A stretch of 48,192 bases of DNA from Actinomycetota bacterium (GTDB lineage: Bacteria; Actinomycetota; Geothermincolia; Fen-727; Anoxymicrobiaceae): positions 1 to 48,192 of the forward strand of contig JAHIMR010000125.1 in the NCBI GenBank assembly GCA_018896525.1, in the 5' to 3' direction. The notes below the pieces were generated by a model. That model was not told where the DNA came from. It did not search any database and saw only the letters and a program-made list of their open reading frames with translations. Numbering within the stretch: position 1 is the stretch's first letter; each line of letters starts with the position of its first letter. The translations under genes and the position numbers were made by a program. Below, in pieces: positions 32,996 to 41,072 of this stretch.

Positions 32996-35773
32996 TTAGT
33001 TGCCGGTGTAGCCCTCGGCGAAGTACCAGGTCGTACCGGGGTCTGTTACTCCCGTGGAGTCGTGGCCGCCGGGGTAGACGTCATTGTAGACGAAGTACAT
33101 CGAGCGCTCGGCTATCACTTTCGCGCCGTCCTGGCCCTCCACCAGGGTGGACACCTCCGCGTTGTCAAAACCCGGCATCTCGTCGACGTGAACCGTGAAT
33201 CGGGAGTTCGGGAGCAGTGAGTCCGTCCTGGACCAGGTGTACCCGTCGGCCCTTATGAACGTGCTCTTTACTTTCGCGACGGAATTACCGGGATTCATTA
33301 TCAGTACATAAGTATCAAACGAGCCCCCGGTGTACCCCTCGGCCAGGTACCACTTCCCTGCCGCTTCGCTGACGCCGGTCGAGTCGTGCCCGCCGGTCCG
33401 CCCACCGGCGTTGAAGTACATGGCACGCTCGGCTATCACGTCAACGTCGGATTGTACCTCGGTTGAAACCTCCGCCGCCTCGAACCCGGGCACGTCATCG
33501 ACCTTAATGGTTTTACGGCTCCTGGCGGGAAGAACGAACGACACCTTCCCGACGTGGCTATCCTTCCTCAGGAGGTTCACGTCGACGTTCGCCGCCTTTT
33601 CGCCGGGGTTCTGTATTAGGACGAACGTGTCGTAGTCCTGCGCGGTATATCCCTCGGCCAGGTACCACTGCCGGGCGGGCTCGGTGACGCCCATCGCGTT
33701 GTGCCCGCCTACGTACCCGTTGTAGTTGAAGTACATCGACCTCTCGCATATGACGTCCCCGGTCGCCTCCACCAGTGTGGATACTGAAGCGTTCTGAAGC
33801 CCCGGGACGTCTTTCAGGTTAAGCGTGAACCTGCTCTCGGCGCCTACCTCGAACGCCGCGATTACCGGTGTGTCGCCTTCCCTCATGAACGTCATGTTGA
33901 CGGTGACGGGGCCCTCCTTCGGGTTCTGCACCAGGACAAACTCGTCGAAGTTATCGGAGGTGTACCCCTCCGCAAGGTACCACCTGGAGGCGGGTGCCTG
34001 GGCTCCGGCGGCATCGGTCCCCCCCTGCCACCTGTTCTGGAAGTTAAAGTACATGGCACGCTCGCAGATTATCGGGTTATCCGAGGTCACCTTCGCGCTG
34101 ACACCGCAACCGGGCATATGCCGGTTGACGTGAACCGTCGTGCGTGAAGAGGGGGCCAGCGTCAACGATACCGCGGTCTTCTCGCCATTCTCGTTCATGA
34201 GTTGCATCTCGGCGTTCGCGGTAGCGCCGCCGGGATTCATGAGCAGTATGTACTCATGGAAGTTCGCCGGTGGTGGCGGTGGTGGCGGTGGTGGCGGCTC
34301 GCTCCCGGTGAGGACCGTCCCGTTGTGGTCGCTGGTGTGACGGAACATCCGCCAGGGGAGAAGCGAAGCGTCGCCCCCGCTGACCTTCTTCTTCGGCCCA
34401 CAGTCGAATACCCAGAAGCTTCCCCCGGGGGCGCCCCCCGGAACGTCACCGGTGCAGCATGCGACCTCCAGGTGGCCGTCGTTGTCGAAGTCCCCCACCG
34501 CCGGACTGGTGATGACGAAGTTGTCCAGCGGCTGGTCCCAGATGACCCTGCCGGTCCTGTCCCACGCCCCGATCGCCCACCCGGAGCCCATTATCGCGTC
34601 GGGATAGCCGTCGCCGTCCACATCCCCCAGCGCCGGCGACCCCAGGTTAGGGCCTCCGAACGCCTGGTTGCTCCACATCACCGTCCCGTCCGGCTTTATG
34701 GCCATTATGTGGTCGCTACCGATGCCGTTCATCGTATTGCAGGCGATCACTATCTCCCTGACGCCGTCCCCGTCTATGTCGCCCACGGCGGGAGACGAGA
34801 ACGTTGACCCCGCGGCCACAACCGGCCAGCCCTTGACGGGGGTGCCGTCGTGGTTGTAGGCGTAAACCCGGTGGCCCTCGGTGGTCAGCCGCCCGATCGC
34901 CTTGTAGTAGTGGCCGGTGCCGATCACTATCTCCTGCAGCCCGTCACCATCGATGTCCGATATCGCCGGGGAGGACCAGAGGACCTCGGGGGTCACCTGT
35001 GGAAACCCCGGGACGATGCCCCCATCTCCGTTGAACGCGTACAGGAGCCCTCCGGCGGGCCACGGCCAGCCGCTGCCACCGGTCGAGTCGGCGCCCACGA
35101 TGATCTCCTTGATGCCGTCCATGTCGATATCCGCCAGCGCGGGGGACGACCAGATGCTGTCCTTGTTGTCGTACGGCCACCCTGGCAGGAGGCCTCCGTG
35201 GTAACTCCAGGCGTAGACGTACTTGCCCCAGGTGCAGACCACGATATCGTCGGCGCCGTCCCCGTTGATGTCACCTATCGCCGGTGACGAGTACACGCCG
35301 TTCACACCGGCGCCGGGGGAGCTCTGGGTGGCCTTCGGCCAGCCCCACTGGGTCAGTAACACTCCGTTGCAACTGAACCCCCACACCACTCCGTTCATGT
35401 CGCCGACAAAGACCTCCATGGTCCCGTCGCCGTCCACGTCCTTGCAGGCGGGGGCCCCCCGTATCTCGGCGCCGGTGTTGTAGGCCCATTTGACGCCCGC
35501 GTTGTGATCGAAGCAGTAGAGGTTTCCGTTGGTGTTTCCGACCAGGAGTTCGGTCGTGCCGTTTCCGTCAATATCCGCCGCGGTGATCTTGGCGTCGTGG
35601 AAACTCGAGCCAGCCTGGCACAGACCCTGTACCTCCTTGGTCCCGACACCCGCTGCTTCGGCTTGAAGCAACCATGGGGAAACAAGGATCGATACCGCCA
35701 TCAGCAGACCCAGAACAACAGAAAGCGCCGGCCTCAACCGGTTTCCGGCGGCATGGACTGACTCAACACGCAT
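32996..35773 (-). CDS. Secreted FG-GAP propeller protein with four DUF5719-like units
   Basis: 925 residues from ATG 35773 with AAGGTG 6 nt upstream. Signal peptide residues about 12-41 (PALSVVLGLLMAVSILVSPW, cleavage near AEA-A). Residues about 60-480 carry eight calcium-loop repeats of the D-[IV]-[DN]-x-[DN]-G type (DIDGNGTTELLVG, DVDGDGTMEVFVG, DINGDGADDIVV and so on), expected to fold as an FG-GAP/VCBS beta-propeller. A run of ten prolines links to four repeats, each opening F-[HD]-[ET]-[YF]-[IV]-L-x-x-N-P and closing W-Y-[LF]-A-E-G-Y-T. The last unit ends WYFAEGYTGN at the stop, as in two other genes here. Probably a wall-exposed binding or adhesion protein. Confidence 0.88.
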   Translation of the reverse strand: MRVESVHAAGNRLRPALSVVLGLLMAVSILVSPWLLQAEAAGVGTKEVQGLCQAGSSFHDAKITAADIDGNGTTELLVGNTNGNLYCFDHNAGVKWAYNTGAEIRGAPACKDVDGDGTMEVFVGDMNGVVWGFSCNGVLLTQWGWPKATQSSPGAGVNGVYSSPAIGDINGDGADDIVVCTWGKYVYAWSYHGGLLPGWPYDNKDSIWSSPALADIDMDGIKEIIVGADSTGGSGWPWPAGGLLYAFNGDGGIVPGFPQVTPEVLWSSPAISDIDGDGLQEIVIGTGHYYKAIGRLTTEGHRVYAYNHDGTPVKGWPVVAAGSTFSSPAVGDIDGDGVREIVIACNTMNGIGSDHIMAIKPDGTVMWSNQAFGGPNLGSPALGDVDGDGYPDAIMGSGWAIGAWDRTGRVIWDQPLDNFVITSPAVGDFDNDGHLEVACCTGDVPGGAPGGSFWVFDCGPKKKVSGGDASLLPWRMFRHTSDHNGTVLTGSEPPPPPPPPPPANFHEYILLMNPGGATANAEMQLMNENGEKTAVSLTLAPSSRTTVHVNRHMPGCGVSAKVTSDNPIICERAMYFNFQNRWQGGTDAAGAQAPASRWYLAEGYTSDNFDEFVLVQNPKEGPVTVNMTFMREGDTPVIAAFEVGAESRFTLNLKDVPGLQNASVSTLVEATGDVICERSMYFNYNGYVGGHNAMGVTEPARQWYLAEGYTAQDYDTFVLIQNPGEKAANVDVNLLRKDSHVGKVSFVLPARSRKTIKVDDVPGFEAAEVSTEVQSDVDVIAERAMYFNAGGRTGGHDSTGVSEAAGKWYLAEGYTGGSFDTYVLIMNPGNSVAKVKSTFIRADGYTWSRTDSLLPNSRFTVHVDEMPGFDNAEVSTLVEGQDGAKVIAERSMYFVYNDVYPGGHDSTGVTDPGTTWYFAEGYTGN
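34268..34296. repeat. In-frame GGTGGTGGC simple repeat (poly-Pro linker)
   Basis: Near-perfect repetition of a 9-base unit that encodes the ten-proline linker between propeller and repeat modules. Length changes of whole units would keep the frame and only change linker length. Confidence 0.7.
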
Positions 35774-36060
35774 CGCTCACACCTTTTCTCAGGTTCTATG
35801 GCCAACAAACCCCGATACCGGGCTACGTCTCCGGTGTCCTGCTCTGGTATATTCATCTTCCTACTACTTATATCGAAGCACGCCGGCCGTTTCTTTACAC
35901 CGTAGTCCAATAATAATAACGGCGTACCCGGTATGAATGTGCCCCGATGGGAGCGATTACCCGGTAACACGCCATTGCCACAGGGGGGGAGAGGGGCACC
36001 GTACCGCGTGAAACGCGGTTTCCCATCTGTTACAGTTGCGGGTGTGCGGGGAGTAAGGCC
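35774..36060. promoter_or_regulatory. Divergent intergenic region
   Basis: 287 bp between the starts of the propeller gene (minus) and the membrane protein (plus). It has AT-rich stretches (AATAATAATAACGG; TGGTATATT, an extended -10 shape), two ACCCGGTA words, and a small hairpin ACCGCG-TGAAA-CGCGGT at 36003-36019. It should hold both promoters, but I cannot place them. I compared it with the c-di-GMP-I riboswitch pattern and saw no match. Confidence 0.4.
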
Positions 36061-37878
36061 GTGGCGAGTGGGAGGCGGGGCTTGAACTCGAGAAGAAAAG
36101 CGGTTCTCACCTACGTGGTGGTCATACTCCTGTTCGCGTTGATAACCGCCGCCTACACCAGTCCGCTTCTCGCTAACGCGGACGACCACGTCATGGAGTC
36201 GGCCGCCGGAGACTCCATGTTCAACATGTACGTCATCTCCTGGACGTCACACTCCCTGGGGTCCGACCCCCTTGACCTGTTTAACGCCACCATCTTCTAC
36301 CCGGAAAGCGATACACTGGCGTACTCGGACCACGGGCTGATGATGTCCCTCACCGCGCTTCCGGTCCTCGCCGCCACCGATAACCCCACGCTGGCGTTCA
36401 ACTTCGTGGTGATTATAAGCTTCGTGATCTGTTCCCTTGGCGCTTTTCTGCTGGTAGATTACCTGGCAGGGGACAAGCTGGCCGCCTTCGCCGCCGGGAT
36501 AATCTACGGGTTCGCCCTCTTCAAGCTCTCACACCTGTCGCACGCGCAGGTCCTCTCCGCCGGGTATATCCCACTCGCCCTCCTGTGCCTGCACGCCTAT
36601 ACCGAGAAGAAGAGGTGGGGGTACGCCCTGGGGTTCGCCGTCTTCACGGTGGCGATGTTCCTGACCTCCTGGGGTGCCGGCTTCTTCCTTGCCTTCGCGG
36701 TGCTCATCTACCTCCTTGTCCTCCTGGTGGTGGAGCGCCGAACGGTGATCTCGGCCCTGCGAAAGAGGATGGCATCGGCAGGGCACAGGAGACTGTACCG
36801 ATGGGTGGGGATACTGTTACTGTCGTTTATTGCGGTGGTGCTGATACTCATCCCGTTCATGATCCCCTACCTGAGGGTCAAACGGGAGAACCCCGGCTTC
36901 CAGCGGGAGATCGAGGAGATATACGGGTACTCGGCCGACGTGACCGACTTCCTGGTGGCCCCCGAGAACAGCGGTGTATGGGGCCCACTGACCGGCGTCT
37001 TCCGCCCCGACCCCTACCTGCGGGGTAACGCCTCGGAGAGGTCACTGTTCACCGGCATACTGCCGGTCCTCCTGGCAGTCGCCGGCGTTGTCTATCTGCA
37101 CGGAAGGCATCTGAAGCGATACCTGTTCATCAAGTGGTTCTACCTGGTCCTGCTCGTCGCCTCGGGGGTGATGTGCCTGGGCGTCACCCTTTATATATTC
37201 GGGCGACACCTGGGAATCCCCATGCCGTACCGGTTGCTCTACTACCTGTTCCCCGGGTTCAAGGCCATCCGGACCCCCGCCAGGATGATCGTCCTGGTAA
37301 CGCTCTCGCTCTCGGTGCTTGGCGGGTTCGGGGTGAAGTGGCTGAGGAGTAAGCTTGCCGACCGCATGGACAGCATCGCCGTGCCGGTTGTCTTGGCGAT
37401 GGTACTGCTCCTGCTGCTGGGAGAGTTGATGCCGTCGGGTATGCTGATGGCCAGGGTCCCGGCGACATCCGAGATCCCGGAGGTCTACCGCTGGATGGAG
37501 TCCCGCCCCGGGGAAGCGCCGATTATCGTGCTTCCCACCGCCTACGACCCGTCTCTTCCCCTTCCGGACCGCCAACTTCAGTACACGGCGCTGGCGCCGC
37601 TTCGCATGTATTACAACACTGTAAACTGGAAGAAGATGGTAAACGGGTACTCCGGCTACATCCCCGAGTCGTACCTCCAGGCGGCGGAGGCCACCATGGT
37701 GTTCCCATCGAAAGAGGCCCTCACCTACCTGGATAGCATAGGCGTGGAGTACATCCTCGTGGAAGGGGACCGCTACGAACCCCTTGTGGTTGACCGCATC
37801 CTCAAATGGGCCGAGCAGGACACCCGCGTCGACCTGGTAGAGGAATCAGCCGGTAACTACATACTTCAACTGAACTGA
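36061..37878 (+). CDS. Polytopic membrane protein, GT-C-like
   Basis: 605 residues from GTG 36061 (GGGGAG 7 nt upstream); TTG 36082 with GGGAGG 6 nt upstream is equally good. About 11 membrane spans. The first external loop holds HVMESAAGDSMFNMYVISWT and TIFYPESDTLAYSDHGLMMS, a signature of uncharacterised bacterial membrane proteins related to GT-C transferases. GFKAIRTPARM precedes the last spans, and the C-terminal 130 residues form an extracytoplasmic domain (EAPIIVLPTAYDPSLPLPDR). Function unproven; sugar transfer to an external acceptor is the family expectation. It stands alone between divergent and convergent neighbours. Confidence 0.8.
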   Translation: MASGRRGLNSRRKAVLTYVVVILLFALITAAYTSPLLANADDHVMESAAGDSMFNMYVISWTSHSLGSDPLDLFNATIFYPESDTLAYSDHGLMMSLTALPVLAATDNPTLAFNFVVIISFVICSLGAFLLVDYLAGDKLAAFAAGIIYGFALFKLSHLSHAQVLSAGYIPLALLCLHAYTEKKRWGYALGFAVFTVAMFLTSWGAGFFLAFAVLIYLLVLLVVERRTVISALRKRMASAGHRRLYRWVGILLLSFIAVVLILIPFMIPYLRVKRENPGFQREIEEIYGYSADVTDFLVAPENSGVWGPLTGVFRPDPYLRGNASERSLFTGILPVLLAVAGVVYLHGRHLKRYLFIKWFYLVLLVASGVMCLGVTLYIFGRHLGIPMPYRLLYYLFPGFKAIRTPARMIVLVTLSLSVLGGFGVKWLRSKLADRMDSIAVPVVLAMVLLLLLGELMPSGMLMARVPATSEIPEVYRWMESRPGEAPIIVLPTAYDPSLPLPDRQLQYTALAPLRMYYNTVNWKKMVNGYSGYIPESYLQAAEATMVFPSKEALTYLDSIGVEYILVEGDRYEPLVVDRILKWAEQDTRVDLVEESAGNYILQLN

Positions 37879-37899
37879 CCGACAAAATATTTAACACCT

Positions 37900-38040
37900 G
37901 AACATCTTGCGTTTGGGGATGCCGGCGGGTCGCCGGCGCTACGGGGGAAATCGGTTTGCGTCTGGTGCCTGTTACCATCTGCAAGTGTTTTACGTCTTAA
38001 GTAGTTGCGTTTGGTGCCTGTCACCATCTTGCGTTTCAGG
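37900..38040. repeat. REP-like repeat cluster at a convergent gene end
   Basis: Contains GATGCCGGCGGGTCGCCGGC and GCTACGGGGG (an inverted form of the words at 7509), then two GTTTGCG/GTTTGGTGCCTG(T)(T/C)ACCATC units near 37954-37972 and 38008-38035, the latter ending at the rmlB stop. It lies between two converging genes and may act as a two-way terminator. Confidence 0.6.
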
Positions 38041-39007
38041 GGGTGGGGGGGTGTTTTAGGGGTTCCCACCAGGAGGGGTTGTCAACGAACCAACGTACGG
38101 TCTCCTCCATCATGACCTCGAAGTCCGTGCGGGGCTCGAAGCCCAGCGCGCGGGTCTTATCGAACTCGAGGGAGTAGCGACGGTCGTGCCCGGGCCTGTC
38201 GTCCACGTACTCGATGAGTGATTCGGGCTTTCCCAGGATGGAGAGTATCGCCCGGGTTATCTCGATGTTGGTCCTCTCCTGCCCACCCCCGATGTTATAG
38301 ACCTCACCCGCCTCTCCCTTCCGGAGAACCAGGTCTATCGCCCTGCAGTTGTCAGTCACGAAGAGCCAGTCCCTCACGTTGAGCCCGTCGCCGTACAGTG
38401 GCAACGCGATGTCCTCCACGGCGTTGGTGATGAACAGGGGTATCAGTTTCTCGGGGTACTGGTACGGGCCGAAGTTGTTGCTGGACCGGGTTACTATGAC
38501 CGGCATCCCGTACGTCTGGTAGTAGGCGCGCACCAGCAGGTCACCGCCTGCCTTGCTCGCAGCATAGGGACTGTTGGGGGCGATGGGCGACTCCTCGGTG
38601 AACGACCCATCCTCGATGCTCCCGTAGACCTCGTCGGTGGATATCTGGATGTACCTGGATATACCGCGTCCACGGCACTCCTCCAGGAGGGTGAAGGTCC
38701 CCAGGACGTCCGTCTGGATGAACTCCATGGGCCCGGTTATCGAGCGGTCGACGTGGCTCTCTGCGGCGAAGTTCAGCACCACGTCGAAGCCCTCTCCCAG
38801 CACGCTGACCACCAGTTCCTTGTCGCGGATGTCGCCGTGGACGAACGTATAACCGTACTTTCCCTCGATATCACGAAGGTTCTCGGGGTTACCGGCGTAG
38901 GTCAGCTTGTCCAGGTTGGTTATTTCTATCCCGGAGTACGTCTGGAACATGTAACGAATGAAGTTCGATCCGATGAAGCCGTAGCCTCCGGTTACCAGGA
39001 TTCGCAC
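38036..39007 (-). CDS. rmlB: dTDP-glucose 4,6-dehydratase
   Basis: 323 residues from GTG 39007, 12 nt after the rmlC stop. Second step of dTDP-L-rhamnose synthesis: NAD-dependent conversion of dTDP-glucose to the 4-keto-6-deoxy sugar. Extended SDR with TGGYGFIG (6-13), NFAAESHVDRSI, the catalytic ISTDEVYG with Asp125/Glu126 after Thr124, and SPYAASKAG with Tyr148/Lys152. RSSNNFGPYQYPEKLIP and DDRPGHDRRY complete the family signature. Length normal; the C-terminus runs into the repeat cluster, whose TGA forms the stop. Partner genes are rmlC and rmlA upstream and rmlD at 23539. Confidence 0.96.
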   Translation of the reverse strand: MRILVTGGYGFIGSNFIRYMFQTYSGIEITNLDKLTYAGNPENLRDIEGKYGYTFVHGDIRDKELVVSVLGEGFDVVLNFAAESHVDRSITGPMEFIQTDVLGTFTLLEECRGRGISRYIQISTDEVYGSIEDGSFTEESPIAPNSPYAASKAGGDLLVRAYYQTYGMPVIVTRSSNNFGPYQYPEKLIPLFITNAVEDIALPLYGDGLNVRDWLFVTDNCRAIDLVLRKGEAGEVYNIGGGQERTNIEITRAILSILGKPESLIEYVDDRPGHDRRYSLEFDKTRALGFEPRTDFEVMMEETVRWFVDNPSWWEPLKHPPTP

Positions 39008-39019
39008 TTTATTAGACCC

Positions 39020-39475
39020 CTATCCCATCTTTATGTCCCAATCGTACGGTATCTCCTCGGTGTCAAAAGGCAGTCGGTGCTCGTCGGGGTCGTCGTAGTC
39101 GTATAACTCGGTGGGAACATTTACCACGTACGACTCCTCCTCGCTCACGCACTTCCACCCGTGATACACCTCGTGGGGTATATGCACCAGGACGGGCCTG
39201 TGTTCGCCCATGAATATCTCCATCACTTCACCGTGAGTGCCGGAGCCCTCCCGGCCGTCGTACAGCCCCAGCTTTATCATGCCCTTGACACACGCCACGT
39301 TGTCGTCCTGTTTCTTATGCATGTGCCAGGCCTTGACCACCCCCGGGTATGTCGTGGTCATGTAACTCTGCCCGAACTTCTCAAAGATATCATCGTCACT
39401 GCGAAACATTTCCATGAGGTGCCCCCGCTCGTCAGGGATGACAGTTAGCTGTTTGATGACCACTCCCTCTATCAT
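39020..39475 (-). CDS. rmlC: RmlC-like dTDP-4-dehydrorhamnose 3,5-epimerase family cupin
   Basis: 151 residues from ATG 39475 (AGGGAG 6 nt upstream); the longer frame to 39700 is translated repeat DNA. The cupin core is VVKAWHMHKKQDDNVACVKG (His51/His53), IKLGLYDGREGS, and VLVHIPHEVYHGWKC. Canonical RmlC is about 180 residues, so this is the shorter family branch. The likely role is epimerisation of the 4-keto sugar at C3 and C5, between RmlB and RmlD. Its position directly before rmlB supports this. It could instead be an isomerase for another deoxysugar. Confidence 0.82.
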   Translation of the reverse strand: MIEGVVIKQLTVIPDERGHLMEMFRSDDDIFEKFGQSYMTTTYPGVVKAWHMHKKQDDNVACVKGMIKLGLYDGREGSGTHGEVMEIFMGEHRPVLVHIPHEVYHGWKCVSEEESYVVNVPTELYDYDDPDEHRLPFDTEEIPYDWDIKMG

Positions 39476-39507
39476 GTTATGCTCCCTTGTTCGGCGAGTT
39501 TGAGAAT

Positions 39508-39904
39508 CTGGTGCCAGGCACCCGCGTCGCATTACGAACATCTCCTTGCGTTGCCAATCGAACGCGACACTTGAGCCAGGCACCTCCTTGTCCCACCCTA
39601 CGTCGCTCGACCTGGTGCCAGGCACCCGCGTCGCATTACGAACATCGCCTTGCGTTGCCAATCGAACGCGACACTTGAGCCAGGCACCTCCTTGTCCCAC
39701 CCTACGTCGCTCGACCTGGTGCCAGGCACCCGCGTCGCATTACGAACATCGCCTTGCGTTGCCAATCGAATGCAACACATGAGCCAGGCACCTCCTTGTC
39801 CCACCCTACGTCGCTCGACCTGGTGCCAGGCACCCGCGTCGCATTACGAACATCGCCTTGCGTTGCCAATCGAACGCGACACTTGAGCCAGGCACCTCCT
39901 TGTT
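39508..39904. repeat. 104-bp tandem array, about 3.8 units
   Basis: Units start at 39508, 39612, 39716 and 39820 (CTGGTGCCAGGCACCCGCGT), continue with CGCATTACGAACATC and a TGCGTTGCCAATCGAACGCG word, and end with TTGAGCCAGGCACCTCCTTG and a TCCCACCCTACGTCGCTCGA joiner. Units are almost identical. The array fills the whole gap between the rmlC start and the rmlA stop. Confidence 0.92.
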
Positions 39905-40968
39905 CATGGTATACCCACCCGGCTGTTGTCTCCAAGCATGAAACGGAAGGCGGACGGCTTTACGGAGGAGCGCCCGACCTGCACGTTCTGCCCTATAAGG
40001 CTGCCCTCGATACGGCCCGGTATGCCGGTGATGGCGCTGTTCTCCAGGATTATACTGTGCTCCACCTCGGAGCCGGTTATGAGTACGTCGAAATATACCG
40101 ACGTGAACGGCCCGATGAACGAGTTCTCGACCCTGGTGCGCTCCCCTATTATCGCGGGGCCCCTTACGGTGCTGTTGATTATACTGGCGCCCTCCTCCAC
40201 CACCACCCTGCCGTGAATTTCGGAGTCGCCGTCCACCTGCCCGTCGATGCGGGGCTCCAGCGTTTCCAGCACAATACGGTTCGCTTCCAGCATGTCCTCC
40301 AGGCGGCCGGTGTCCTTCCACCACCCGTTTATCACGTGGGGGTCCACGTTCAGGCCCTGGTCGATGAGCCACTGTATGGCGTCGGTTATCTCGAGCTCAC
40401 CGCGGTTCGAAGGCTTGATGGCCTTGACCGCGTCCATGACGTTGTGATCGAACATATAAACGCCCACCAGGGCGAGGTCGCTCGCGGGCTCACTGGGCTT
40501 CTCCACCAAACGGACCACCTTGTCGCCTTCCAGCTCGGCGACCCCGAAGAGCTCCGGCATACTCACGTGGGCCAGCAGTATCTCGCTGTTGGGCTTGTTG
40601 AACCTGAACTGGTCCACAAATCCGGCTATCCCGTCCTTTATCAGGTTGTCGCCCAGGTACATCACAAAATCATCATCTCCCAGGAACCCCTCGGATACCA
40701 GGACCGCGTGCGCGAGGCCCAGTGGCTCCTCCTGGGTGACGTAGGTAACGTTCAAGCCCCACCTGGAGCCGTCCCCCACCGCCTCGCGTATCTCCACCGC
40801 GGTTTCCCCCACCACGATGCCAACGTCCTGTATTCCCGCGTCGCTTATAGCCTCCAGGCCATAGAACAGGACCGGCTTATTGGCGATAGGGACCAACTGC
40901 TTGGCCATCGTGTGGGTGATGGGCCGCAGCCTGCTACCGCTGCCACCGCATAGTACAAGCGCTTTCAA
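39904..40968 (-). CDS. rmlA: Glucose-1-phosphate thymidylyltransferase, long form
   Basis: 354 residues from TTG 40968, with GGAGGT 8 nt upstream. First step of dTDP-L-rhamnose synthesis, from glucose-1-P and dTTP. The nucleotidyltransferase half has LCGGSGSRLRPITHTMAKQL, NKPVLFY, YLGDNLIKDGI, LVEKPSEPASDLALVGVYMF and NGWWKDTGRLEDML. A C-terminal left-handed beta-helix follows (IINSTVRGPAIIGERTRVEN and similar hexads). This long form with the beta-helix is common in actinobacteria and archaea and lacks proven feedback behaviour. Its stop lies at the edge of the 104-bp tandem array. Confidence 0.93.
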   Translation of the reverse strand: MKALVLCGGSGSRLRPITHTMAKQLVPIANKPVLFYGLEAISDAGIQDVGIVVGETAVEIREAVGDGSRWGLNVTYVTQEEPLGLAHAVLVSEGFLGDDDFVMYLGDNLIKDGIAGFVDQFRFNKPNSEILLAHVSMPELFGVAELEGDKVVRLVEKPSEPASDLALVGVYMFDHNVMDAVKAIKPSNRGELEITDAIQWLIDQGLNVDPHVINGWWKDTGRLEDMLEANRIVLETLEPRIDGQVDGDSEIHGRVVVEEGASIINSTVRGPAIIGERTRVENSFIGPFTSVYFDVLITGSEVEHSIILENSAITGIPGRIEGSLIGQNVQVGRSSVKPSAFRFMLGDNSRVGIP

Positions 40969-41002
40969 CTGAATAACCTCCCGGACTTCTCTGAACGTCA
41001 GA

Positions 41003-41031
41003 ATGGTATCATCAGGTTAACGCTTTCTCAA
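41003..41031 (-). promoter_or_regulatory. Promoter candidate for rmlA-rmlC-rmlB
   Basis: On the minus strand, TTGAGA (41026-41031) and TACCAT (41003-41008) are 17 nt apart. The predicted start near 40996 leaves a leader of about 28 nt with GGAGGT in it. Confidence 0.45.
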
Positions 41032-41072
41032 GTTATCGATGGCGGGACCGGTGAAGACAAAGGTGAAAGCAA

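Noticed and set aside
35774-36060. c-di-GMP-I or other known riboswitch
   Set aside because: No conserved core could be recognised; only a short hairpin is visible.
39476-39700. N-terminal extension of rmlC
   Set aside because: Translated tandem repeat DNA; ATG 39475 has a good ribosome site and matches family length.
39508-39904. CRISPR array
   Set aside because: Units of 104 bp are nearly identical along their full length with no variable spacers, and no cas genes are near.
39754-40953. 399-residue plus-strand frame opposite rmlA
   Set aside because: Starts in the tandem repeat and is the shadow of the rmlA reading frame.
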